Source: Channallabes apus | Taxonomy: Eukaryota; Chordata; Actinopteri; Siluriformes; Clariidae | Assembly: GCA_030522415.1 (NCBI GenBank) | Contig: CM060104.1 | Coordinates: forward strand, 12,420,229-12,484,228 | Length of the DNA stretch: 64,000 nucleotides | Direction of reading: 5' to 3' | Shown here: positions 45,230 through 55,159 of the stretch, in pieces | Numbering within the stretch: the first letter of the stretch is position 1 | Layout: every line of letters begins with the position of its first letter | Translations under genes and position numbers: made by a program | The notes under the pieces: generated by a model | What the model was told of the DNA's origin: nothing | Seen by the model: only the letters and a program-made list of their open reading frames with translations | Database searches by the model: none

Positions 45230-45863
45230 GTACACACACACACACACACACACACACAAATAGCACATGAAATCGTGTAAAACCAGATGAAACTAGGGTA
45301 AAAAAATATATAAGCAGTAAAAATACAGTAGTATCCTGTAGGTGATTTCTGTCCTGTGATAACAGGCACTAACCCTCTAGAACTGTTTAGTTCTTTTAGT
45401 ATATTGTTTTCAAGTGTGAATGTTTATGGGGATTAAATCTGTCTCTGCTGCCGCATCTATTCACAGTTGTGATAAGTGATTAATGCCCCATCAGACTTTT
45501 GATGTGGGACGTTCTGCTGGTTAAATGACTAAAGAAATACTGATCCGTATGGGCAGATATTTGTTCCAGATATTATGCGCCATTAATCAATTTGTTATGC
45601 CAATTTGACTATCAGTGAAAACATAAAAAATAATGAAAACAAACCAAAGCACAAGTTAAATTTGAAGCTTTACTTTCAAATTCAAATATTATTTGTCACA
45701 TACACAGTACGATATGCAGTAAAATGCTTATAAATCTGTGCTTTTGGTGAGGCTCGAACTCCGCATTCCTGCACCTGTACTGCTTCATAAGTACCACGCA
45801 CTAACCGATTGCGCCACTGGAGCCACACAGAAGTTGCTCTTGTCAGAGCATCCTCTCTCTCAT

Positions 45864-45898
<35 letters not shown>

Positions 45899-46048
45899 TA
45901 TCACATGAAATTGAAACCAAACCAAATATAAGCAGTAAAAAAATCAGTAAAAATACATTAGTATAACAGGCCCTACCCCTCTGGAACTTTTTTTTACTAT
46001 TGTTTCCAAGTGTTTATGGGGATTTAATCTGTCTCTGCTGCCGCATCC
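45230..46048. repeat. Second diverged direct duplication with (CA)n leaders
   Basis: 45,234-45,470 and 45,868-46,048 both begin with a (CA)n run and share ATATAAGCAGTAAAAA, AACAGGC and GTCTCTGCTGCCGCATC. A SINE sits between them. The spacing of about 0.6 kb is like that of the pair at 43.9-44.9 kb. Confidence 0.6.
45670..45824 (-). mobile_element. SINE with a head derived from intron-containing tRNA-Ile(UAU)
   Basis: On the minus strand 45,824-45,746 reads GGCTCCAGTGGCGCAATCGG, TTAGTGCGTGGTACTTATG, then about 18 nt, then a GAGTTCGAGCCTCACC end. The first part is the 5' half of tRNA-Ile(UAU) with anticodon at 45,787-45,789. The last part is its T arm (B box GTTCGAGCC). The bases after the anticodon occupy the place of the intron typical of this tRNA gene. 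The acceptor 3' strand is replaced by AAAAGCACAG, and a tail with CGTACTGTGTATGTGACAAA follows. Hence a SINE, not a working tRNA. Confidence 0.65.
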
Positions 46049-46472
46049 ATTCAATTCAATTCAATTTTATTTGCATAGCGCTTTTAACAATTGGCAATGT
46101 CTCAAAACAGCTTTACACAATCAGAAGAATTATTTAAGTTTGTATGGAATGTGAATGTGTATGAATCAAAATTGTCAGATAGTCTCTGGTGAGCAAGCCG
46201 CGGGCGACAGTGGCAAGGAAAAACTCCCTGAGATGGTAATAGGAAGAAACCTTGAGAGGAACCAGACTCAACAGGGAACCCATCCTCATAGGGTGAAACA
46301 GATAGCAGGAAATGATCTGCAATTATACAGTGTGTTAGGTAGCAGGCAATTCAGCTATAGTAGTTTATGTTAATTGATGTCCAGGTAGTTATTGGAGACT
46401 CAGATAGACTTGTAGAAAGTTCCAGTCCTGAATTATCGAATTGTCAAGTCCTCAGAGAAACAGCTGCCAACA
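46049..46472 (-). mobile_element. L2-type LINE (family D) 3' end, left part
   Basis: The segment starts with the ATTCAATTCAATTCAATTTT tail and AGCGCTTTTAACAATTGG and contains the CCTGAGATGGTAATAGG untranslated block. It continues after the plus-strand LINE at 51,183-51,662. This 5'-truncated copy is about 0.9 kb of 3' untranslated region only. Confidence 0.85.
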
Positions 46473-46638
46473 GAACCTAAGGTTCTGGGTTACTGGACAG
46501 TAGCTACGTTGGTGACGTAGCTTCCTGTTTTCGTATTGTTGCCGCGAAAGTTTCGCAACGCGCGAGTTTCCTCGTCTAAAAACAACAAACGGAATTCATC
46601 TCCAAACAACTAAAACTCCGACACAGAGGTACGTTATA

Positions 46639-47098
46639 ATGTCTACCGTTCAGCTTGTTCAGTGTGTAGAGTGCAGGATGTTTAGACATTCTTCCTCCGT
46701 CATTAGTGATAATTTTATTTGTGATAGGTGTGTGTTAGTGAGCACTCTGATGGAGAAGATATCAGCATTAGAGGAGCGCATCCAGACTTTAGAGAGTGTT
46801 AGACAGTGTGAGAGCAGCGTTATTCCTGTAGCGGACAGTCTGCGTGCCACAGGCGGAGATAAACAGCCCCCGACTCCGGCATTAGAGCCCTCACAGCGGG
46901 GCGAGTGGGTGACGACTGAACCGCTGGATGTCCAGGTGGTGCTCCAAAAATAATGTGGGCTACATAGATAATTGGAAGACCTTTGAGGGCAAAGCTGGCC
47001 TGTTAGGGCGGGACGGTGTCCATCCCACTCGGGAAGGTGCTGCTCTCATTTCCTGTAGTATAGCTCATAGTCTCAGTAGAGGTCTAGTTAATCGGTGA
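46639..47098 (+). pseudogene. LINE D ORF1, zinc-binding N-terminus and partial esterase
   Basis: The frame from ATG at 46,639 reads MSTVQLVQCVECRMFRHSSS and ICDRC, a Cys-pair pattern suited to zinc binding. A heptad-like segment (TLMEKISALEERIQTLESVR) follows that could form a coiled coil. It stops at 46,953, and a shifted frame continues [10 protein letters not shown] and [16 protein letters not shown] to a stop at 47,098. DGVHPT is block V of an SGNH esterase. The earlier blocks, including the catalytic Ser, are deleted. ORF1 proteins of this group bind the element RNA. Confidence 0.7.
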
Positions 47099-47194
47099 CA
47101 ATCCAGAGCCCAGGCCAGGGAGCAGACAGACAGGCTAAAACAACCGTCTGCTAGCTGCATAGAGTCGTCACTCAGGGTTCACCATATTGAGACT

Positions 47195-50180
47195 GTGTCT
47201 GTTCCCCGATCTAAGCAAAAATGTAGAAAGACCCAGAAAGTCTGTTTCAATAATCTAATTAACATAAAGACCACAAACTCAGATCATACTGAATGCGCAG
47301 CCGGCACCTCTGATCTGAAGCTAGGATTGTTAAATATTAGATCTCTCGCATCAAAAGCAGTTATTGTTAATGAAATTTTCACAGATCAGGCGTTTGATAT
47401 ACTCTGTTTAACTGAAACATGGGTTAAACAGGACGAGTATGTAGCTCTAAATGAAGCTAGTCCTCCTGGATACAGCTACATACACCAGCCTCGGTTAACT
47501 GGTAGAGGAGGAGGCGTCGCAGTTATTCATAATGATAATCTGTCTATCGTACAAAAACACGGACACAAATTTAACTCATTTGAAATTCTCTATAGTAACA
47601 TAAGTGTATTTAAGTATATTAAATCAGCTCAGTCGATTCCACTAATTATAATTTACAGACCTCCAGGGCCTTATTCTGAATTTCTTAGTGAATTTGCAGA
47701 TTTCATCTCAGACCTGGTCATTTCTGTAGACAAAGTGTTAATTGCTGGAGATTTTAACATTCATTTTGAGAATCCAGAAGACCCTCTGAGAACAGCATTT
47801 ATATCCATACTGGACTCGTAGGTGTAAATCAGTGTGTAGTAGGACCCACTCATAAAGCAGGTCACACTTTAGATTTAGTAATATTCTTCGGATTAATTAT
47901 AAGAAATGTATTCACAATTCCACTGTCTGAAATTATCTCAGATCACTATCTTGTCTCCATTCAAGTGTGTCACAGTGATAATGTACGCACAGCACCGCGC
48001 TACCGTATTAAACGTACATTCACATCAACTACCACACAGAGTTTTATCAGTAATCTCCCAGAGTTACCAACTTCGATTAGGCCACCATCTGACCCCACAG
48101 AACTTGATCAGGCGACTGAATATTTAGAGTCGACACTTCGTTGTACCTTAGATAATGTAGCTCCAGCTAAAAGAAAATTTATTAGAGATAAGAAAGTCGC
48201 TCCCTGGTATAACGATCACACGCGCACTTTAAAACAGACTGCTCGGAAATTAGAGCGTAAATGGCATCAAACTAAATTGTTGGTATTTGAAATAGCATGG
48301 AAAGAGAGCATCCTGAACTATAGGAAAGCTCTTAGTGTAGCTAGATCAACGTATCTCTCCACTCTTATAGAACAAAATAAAAATAATCCTAGATTTTTAT
48401 TTAATACCGTAGCCAAATTAACCAGAAATAAGACCACTACAGAAATCTCCACAACAACATCATGCAATAGTGAGGACTTCATGAACTTTTTTAATAATAA
48501 AATTGTAAATATCAGGCATAAAATTGAGGCTTTGAAACCAAACAATGTAATTGATACTGATGTTAACCTAGCCATGTCAGATTCAAACCTAGAATACTTT
48601 ACTCCTCTTGAAGAGAATGAACTAATTTCACTCATCTCTTCTGCAAATTCATCAACCTGTATATTAGATCCTATACCGACACATTTTCTTAAACAGATAG
48701 TACCAGTAATAACAGAACCGATGTTGAGAATAATTAATTCCTCACTCAGCATTGGGTATGTTCCAAAATCTTTTAAAGTAGCAGTTATTAAACCAATAAT
48801 TAAGAAACCTGACCTCGACCCCTGTCAGCTGTCCAATTACAGGCCAATTTCAAACCTCCCCTTTATCTCTAAGATTCTGGAAAAGATAGTAGCAGAGCAG
48901 CTATGCTCATATCTACATAGAAATGGCATACATGAACTGTATCAGTCAGGATTTAGGCCTCATCACAGCACAGAAACAGCACTCGTTAAAGTAGTAAATG
49001 ACCTCCTAGTGGCCTCTGATCAGGGTTGTGTAACTATGCTTGTATTACTCGACCTCAGTGCAGCTTTTGACACTATTGATCATGCTATTCTTCTTCACAG
49101 ATTAGAAAATTTAGTAGGAATTAAGGGTACAACCCTCTCCTGGCTCAGATCCTATTTGACCGATCGTTATCAGTATGTAGACTTAAATGGTGATTATTCT
49201 GCATGTTCTCTAGTGGAGTTTGGCGTTCCGCAGGGTTCAGTTTTAGGCCCACTGCTTTTTTCCCTTTACATGCTTCCTCTGGGCAACATAATCCGTAAGC
49301 ATGGTATTAGTTTTCATTGTTATGCTGACGACACACAGCTATACGTCTCAACAAAACCTGATGAGAAAAACCATCTTACTAAAGTTGAGCAATGTGTTCA
49401 GGACATAAGAAATTGGATGCTAATTAACTTCCTTCTGCTTAATCCGGATAAGACAGAAGTTCTAGTCATAGGACCGCATACAGCTAGAAGTAAAATCTTA
49501 GATCACACCGTAACTTTAGATGGCCTTTCTGTTCCATCAAGTGCAACAGTAAAAGACCTCGGCGTGATTATAGATTCCAGCCTTTCATTTGAAGCTCAAG
49601 TAGATAATATCACCAGGATAGCATTCTTTCACCTTAGAAATATCGCCAAAATAAGAAATATATTGTCGCTAAATGATGCAGAAAACTAGTTCATGCTTTT
49701 ATCACTTCTAGGTTGGACTATTATAATGCCTTACTGTCTGGTTGTTCAATTAGGTGCATAAACAAGCTTCAGCTAGTCCAAAATGCAGCAGCGAGAGTCC
49801 TCACTAGAACCAGAAGATATGAGCACATCACCCCTATCCTATCTTCACTGCATTGGCTCCCTGTGAAATTTCGCATTGATTTTAAAATACTACTCTTGAC
49901 ATATAAGGCATTAAATGGTCTCGCGCCGCAGTATCTGAGCGAACTGCTAGTGTCTTACGATCCGCCACGCCTACTTCGGTCAAAGGATGCAGGCTGCTTA
50001 TCAGTACCGCGTATTATGAAAACTACAGCTGGGGGCAGAGCTTTTTCTTACAACCCCCAAAATTATGGAATAGTCTTCCAAATAGTGTTCAGGACTCAGA
50101 CACAGTCTCAGTGTTTAAGTCTAGGCTCAAAACCTATTTATTTAACCAAGCATTTTATGAATAGATTTGCCATAAGGTAA
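47195..50180 (+). pseudogene. LINE D ORF2, endonuclease and reverse transcriptase with three frameshifts
   Basis: 47,195-47,821 encodes the APE endonuclease start ([34 protein letters not shown]). A one-base loss at about 47,820 shifts the frame. The rest ([11 protein letters not shown], linker, reverse transcriptase with [60 protein letters not shown] at 49,321-49,332) runs on. A second one-base loss at about 49,684 and a third shift near 50,045 follow, with C-terminal [14 protein letters not shown] and [14 protein letters not shown] blocks. Each shift looks recent. The protein nicks the target and copies the RNA from its 3' end. Confidence 0.9.
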
Positions 50181-51182
50181 AGGAGCAGATCTGGGGGACT
50201 CATGGACGTAGAGTATTATGGTGAACTGGTATGTTTAGATGCTGTCTTCCTCAGTCTCATTTGATCACTCAGGTTTGTTGACGGTGAGGTGATTGTTTGC
50301 TTTACATCTCAGGGAGCCCTCATGTTTGTGTTTCCTTCTGGCTCTCCCTTTTAGTTATGCTGTCATAGTTAGTCCTGCCGGAGTCCCTGCTTGCACTCTA
50401 CAGTAAATATACATTCACATTAGACATTGTGACTGTGACCATACCTAATTGCAATCTCTCCTCCTCTTCTCTTCCTCCCCCTCTTTCTCTTTCCTCTCTC
50501 CCCCTGTCTCCCCCTTTCACTCTTTCTCTCTCTCTCTCTGTCGAGCTACACATGTGGTTCCTGAGCTGCCAGTGATCCAGACTCCCTCTGCCCTCCGGAC
50601 CTGTCTGATCCATCCTGGTGCCCGGTTTCTGGTTGGAGGTCTCATCGCATGGATGCCCCGTGTGTCTCTTTAGGATGCATCTGGTGTCTGGGGATGATTC
50701 TCTATACTTAGAAGATGGTTCTGGCCTCGACTGGTGTGGTCAGCTGTTTCTCTGAGGACTTGACAATTCGATAGTTCAGGACTGGAACTTTCTACAAGTC
50801 TATCTGAGTCTCGAATAACTACTGGACTCCATTTTACATCAAGTATTATAACATCAATTAACATCAACTATTATAGCTGAACCTAACACTTAACACTGTA
50901 TAAATGCAGATCATTTCCTGCTATCTGTTTCACCCAGATGAGGATGGGTTCCCTGTCGAGTCTGGTTCCTCTCAAGGTTTCTTCCTATTACCGTCTCAGG
51001 GAGTTTTTCCTTGCCACTGTCGCCCTCTGGCTTGCTCGACAGGGAATATCTGAACATTTTGATTCATACACATTCACATTCCATACAAACTTAAATAATT
51101 CTTTTGATTGTGTAAAGCTGTTTGGAGACAATGTCAATTGTTAAAAGCGCTATACAAATAAAACTGAATTGAATTGAATTGA

Positions 51183-51662
51183 AACACCAGTCGAGGCCAG
51201 AACCGTCGTCTAAGTAGAGATAATCATCCCCAGACACCAGACGCATCCCAAAGAGACACACATCCATGTGACGAGATCTCCAACCAGAAGCGGGTCACCA
51301 GGATGGGTCAGACAGTTCCGGAGTGCAGAGGGAGTCTGGATCACTGGCAACTCAGGAATGACATGTGTAGCTCGACAGAGAAAGACTGAGAAAGAGTGAA
51401 AGGTGGAGACAGGGGGAGAGAGGAAAGAGAAAGAGGGGGAGAAAGAGAAGAAGAGGAGAGATGGCAGTTAGGTATGGTCACAGTCACAAATGTATAATGT
51501 GAATGTATATTTACTGTAGAGTGCAAGCAGGGACTCCGGCAGGACTAACTATGACAGCATAACTAAAAGGGAGAGCCGGAAGGAAACACAAACATGAGGG
51601 CTCCCTGAGATGTAAAGCAAACAATCACCTCACAGTCAACAATCCTGAGTGATCAAATGAGA
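51183..51662 (-). mobile_element. L2-type LINE (family D) 3' end, right part
   Basis: The segment continues 46,049-46,472 with CCAGTCGAGGCCAGAACC and a purine-rich GGGGGAGAGAGGAAAGAG stretch. It matches 55,625-56,105 closely. It ends at GATCAAATGAGAG, where BEL/Pao coding sequence begins. Confidence 0.85.
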
Positions 51663-51663
51663 G

Positions 51664-52889
51664 TGGATCAACGGATCGTTTTAACTTGTGCCAATCAAAG
51701 TGATGATTAATCAGTTTACTCACTGCGTCTGCGCATTTTGTAACGCTCACAATATTCACTAAAGCTGAGAGCTTAATTTCATCATCATTTTCTTTTATTG
51801 ATGTGTCATGAATATTTTCAGGCCATTTGCACTCTGCTTCTTTGAGAAAGGAGGGACCATGGATCCAGTTGATATTTTTCTTGAACTTTTCACAGGATAC
51901 TCCCCTGGAGGAAGAATCAGCTGGGTTTTTTGAGGTATTAACGTACCTCCATTGCTGTGACTTGGTTGACTCTCTTATAGTGGCGATTCTGTTGGCCACA
52001 AAGGTTTTAAAATGAAGTGTTTCGTTATCAATGTATCTCAAAACAGTTGTACTGTAAGTCCAAAACAGAGTCCAGCAATTTAAATTCTAGCTGTTCTCTC
52101 AACATTTTGTCATTTTTTACAGTGATCACTGCCGCCGTCAGTTCCATTCGTGGAATGGTGGTTTGTTTCAGGGGTGCTACACAGGAATTCCCCATCATGA
52201 ATGCACAATGTAACTAACCTGAGGTATGAGACAGCTCTGTATCCCATTTCACTTGCATCCGAGAAGTGGTGGAGTTGTGCTGTAGCTGTAACTCCGAAGT
52301 CGGCTGGTTTTATGCACCTTGCTATGCTGAACTCGGACAGTCTGTGCAGCTCTTGCAGCCAGGTTTTCCATGCCGTTGCAAACTGCTCGGGAATGTCATC
52401 ATCCCAGGCTAGTTTTTCTTTATATAACTGTTGCATTAGAGTTTTGGCTGGCAGTATGACAGGCGTGAGAAACCCTAAGGGGTCATAAATCGAACTGGTA
52501 ATTGACAGGATTCCTCGTCTTGTCACAGGTCGTTCCTTTAAACTAATTTTGAACTTGAACATGTCTGAGTTAATGCACCACAGCACCCCCAGAGCTCTCT
52601 CAACCGGGAGTGCATCCTTACTCAAGTCTAAGTCTCTCATGTCTTTGATCCTTTCGCTCTTGGGAATGACAGTCAGTAGGGCACGGCTATTGCTTGCCCA
52701 CATAGTGAGGTTAAACCCTTTGCTTGCACAGAGACTTGTGAGATCGTTGTATAGGGCGACTGCTTGGTCATGACTCGAAACAGATTTCAGGCAGTCGTCT
52801 ACATAAAAGTTTTTAAGTACTGTATTGACTGCCACAGCAGGTGCATTGCTGCGGTTTTCTTCTGCTGTCTTTCTGAGGGCGAAGTTACC
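51664..52889 (-). pseudogene. BEL/Pao pol: reverse transcriptase, Pao peptidase-like region, RNase H
   Basis: The minus strand reads NFALRKTAEENRSNAPAV, VLKNFYVDDCLKSV (YVDD at 52,794-52,805), FNLTMWASNSRALL, RGILSITSSIYDPLGFL, a KTWLQELHRLSEFSIARC block and LHHFSDASEMGYRAVSYL. After a frame break come FKTFVANRIATIRES, QWRYVNTSKNPADSSSRG and WIHGPSFL. This is the standard BEL/Pao order through RNase H. The integrase is missing on the left, where LINE D sequence starts, and a CACTA-like element breaks the frame on the right. Confidence 0.88.
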
Positions 52890-53378
52890 CACTGCGCAAT
52901 GTGACGTCGTAGCGACGTCTTTTCCATGTCATTTTGGACGTCCAATTTCCATCCATAGATGAGGTTGCTTTGTAACGCCAGGCGATGTCTTTTTTTCGAC
53001 GTCTACCGGACGTCTAATTTTGACGTCGGTGGGACCGTCGTAGTGACGTCTTTTTCATGTCATTTTTGGACGTCCAATTTCCGTCCATTGATGGGGTTGT
53101 TTTGTAACATGACGGTGCTGTAGCTTGCCCCGGCACTTGCGCAGCATCACCATTGGGGTCCGCCCCGTGACCCGGGATCTTCAACTCGCCGCTCCGCTTT
53201 GATCGTACAGCACGCACGGGAAAGGAACCACAATCACTCGAGAACCAAACCAAACCCAATTCAGCCTTAGAATGAACCAGAACACATTCAACATGTCTCT
53301 CACACACACATACTCAACACACCTAAACTTGGCCGAAGCCATTAACCCAAACACATTTCCTCATCACGGTGACCACAG

Positions 53379-53556
53379 CAACCTGCCGCAAAGCATGATG
53401 GTCGTCAGCCGCTGCCCCGCCCACGCCACAATATGATTTTCTTTTTTACATTTTCCTGTTTCCCTTTAACAGTTTTTATTTTATTTAAAGCCTATAATCA
53501 AGTTATTTATGTTTTTATTTTATATTGTATTACTATATATATTATATATATTATAC

Positions 53557-53630
<74 letters not shown>

Positions 53631-53668
53631 GCGTGGGCGGGGCAGTGACATGCTTTGCGGCGGGTTAC
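53379..53668. repeat. Inverted repeat with a (TA)n in the loop
   Basis: CTGCCGCAAAGCATG ... CTGCCCCGCCCACGCCAC (53,383-53,431) pairs with GTGGCGTGGGCGGGGCAG ... CATGCTTTGCGGCGGG (53,628-53,665). The about 200-bp loop ends in about 32 TA units (53,563-53,627). It looks like a separate small element with inverted ends inside the CACTA-like block. Confidence 0.65.
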
Positions 53669-53732
53669 TTCATCCTCTTGTGGAAATGTCTTTGGTCTAA
53701 GTCAGATTAGGTCAAATGTTGAACGTCAAAAT

Positions 53733-54036
53733 GACGTCCAAGTTTGGTCATGGTTGGACGTCCAAATAGTGGACCTAGTTTGGACGTCAAAATGACGTCC
53801 AAAAAAAATTAGCCAGATTAGGTCATCAAAATGACGTCCAAGTTGGGTCATGGTTGGACGTCCAAATAGTGGACCTAGTTTGGACGTCCAAGTTGGGTGA
53901 TGGTTGGATGTCCAAATAGTGGACCTAGTTTGGACGTCCAAGTTGGGTCATGGTTGGAAGTCCAAATAGTGGACCTATTTTGGACGTCCAAGTTGGGTCA
54001 TGGTTGGACGTCCAACCATGACCCAACTTGGACGTC
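53733..54036. repeat. 50-bp tandem repeats ending in a perfect 54-bp palindrome
   Basis: GACGTCCAAGTT.GGT starts at 53,733, 53,833, 53,883, 53,933 and 53,983, a strict 50-bp period (one unit is replaced between 53,783 and 53,833). The last unit runs into its own reverse complement. Positions 53,983-54,036 are perfectly palindromic over 54 bp around a central TTGGACGTCCAA. Each unit contains GACGTC, and several read TGACGTC, the core of a CREB/ATF site. Confidence 0.85.
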
Positions 54037-54164
54037 ATTTTAATGTCCAAATAATGGACCTAGTTTGGACGTCGAATAGACGTCCAGAATTGGTCATGGA
54101 CCGACAGACCCAATATAGACATGATCTGCACGTCTATCCGACGTCCAATGTTTAGTGGATAGCA

Positions 54165-54610
54165 ACACTAGGCGACGATTTTGCACCGAACAGATGAACT
54201 ACCATTTTATATTCAACTAAATTGTGGTTCACATCTCCATACGGCCACCATAGGAAGCACAGCAGATCTGTGTCCTTCTCGGGGACTTTCACGTGATAGT
54301 ACACGGCTTCTACTATTGTGTCCTTTTTCTTGGACTTTATTTTAACAGGTACTATGGGGAGGATGCAATTACCTCCAGCCCCAGTGAGCGCATTTGATTC
54401 GTGACTCACTGCAGGTGGTATATTTGTTGTGTCACCTTCGGTTTCATTTCCGTGGGCGCTTGTAACTAACTGCGCCATGTCTTGCACTGTGCAGCATGCG
54501 ATGATGAGGCTTTGAGCACAATGAACATGTTAATTTTCTGGCACAGTCTTTCCATAAATGACCCTTTCTTAAACATCCGAAACAGAATCCGTTTCCGGAA
54601 TCCGCGGTCA
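54165..54610 (-). pseudogene. BEL/Pao gag zinc knuckles, protease start and RT start, internally deleted
   Basis: The minus strand from 54,610 reads GFCFGCLRKGHLWKDC and CSLCSKPHHRMLH (gag Cys/His boxes), then ILPIVPVKIKSKKKDTIVEA (just before the protease). It jumps without a frame break to YYHVKVPEKDTDLLCFLWWP and LVEYKMVVHLFGAKSSPS (reverse transcriptase). The protease body and the first part of the reverse transcriptase, several hundred codons, are missing at the junction. The following coding part is across the CACTA-like insertion. Confidence 0.8.
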
Positions 54611-55159
54611 TATTATTTCACCAGTTTTGACGCGTAGCTCTGGTTTAAAGTTTCACTCACACAACAGAAGTCCAATCTCTTTGTCTCTTGTAGTTTATTT
54701 TGTCAGCATCAAAGAATCAACACTTCATACAGTCATCTTGAGTAAATCCACTGTGATTACAATACCAGTTGCTGCATCTTGCAAATCTCTGACTTTTACA
54801 ACAACCTTTTGCTGTATCTTATAAATTACAGTCTTAGCTTACGTATATAACAACACTCTTGTTGTATATACCTACTTACGGGAGCTTACGGTTACAACAA
54901 CCTAGTTGCTGTATCTTACATTCCTAGCTTACGGTCAAAAGCTTGTGTTTCCGTAGCCTTCCTATCTAAACTGAACTTTCTATCATACGACAGTCATACA
55001 AATAAATGTCATAGTGGAATGACATCACAGACCAACCTACGATTGTCAAAATGGATGCATAACTAAGAAATTTAAAGCTTATGGCTTATGTAACAAACTT
55101 AATGCTTAATGCTTTACTAATGAATAGAACAAGGTAGAATAAGTGAAATAACAACAAAT
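54611..55159. other. Probable BEL upstream sequence with about 48-bp tandem repeats
   Basis: From about 54,790 to 54,945 a unit of 43-48 bp occurs about three times. Each unit contains ACAACA, then TTGCTGTAT or TTGTTGTAT, then CTTAGCTTACG or GAGCTTACGG. No coding sequence was recognised. AACAACAAAT at 55,150-55,159 is the target duplication of the LINE to the right. Confidence 0.5.

Larger units (their letters stand above)
46473..51182 (+). mobile_element. Near full-length L2-type LINE (family D)
   Basis: The element is inserted in another copy of its own family, and AACA is repeated at both borders (46,469-46,472 and 51,183-51,186). It contains a CpG-rich 5' region (46,490-46,638), ORF1, ORF2, a 1-kb 3' untranslated region and a GAATTGAATTGAATT tail. 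ORF1 has an internal deletion and ORF2 carries three frameshifts. A copy of the same family lies at 55,160-58,511 in the opposite orientation. Confidence 0.9.
52890..54164. mobile_element. CACTA-like non-autonomous DNA element inserted in BEL/Pao
   Basis: The left end reads CACTGCGCAATGTGACGTC and the right end, reversed, reads CACTAAACATTGGACGTC. Removing the block brings together SSPSVA and GNFALRK of the BEL reverse transcriptase. The body is built largely of TGACGTCC and GGACGTC motifs and 50-bp repeats. No transposase frame is present. CACT-type ends suggest the EnSpm/CACTA superfamily. A 2-3 bp target duplication could not be read. Confidence 0.6.

Noticed and set aside
45746..45824. 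A working tRNA-Ile gene
   Set aside because: The acceptor stem lacks its 3' strand, the variable loop and anticodon stem are damaged, and a SINE tail follows.
50398..50613. Arg/Glu-rich minus-strand frames near 50.5 and 55.8 kb
   Set aside because: They come from the purine-rich part of the LINE 3' untranslated region and occur in both copies.
53733..54036. CRISPR-like array
   Set aside because: The 50-bp units are contiguous repeats without unique spacers, and the genome is a fish.
52890..54164. A clear 3-bp target duplication for the CACTA-like element
   Set aside because: The flanks ACC and GAT differ, so the duplication is either lost or the ends are off by a few bases.
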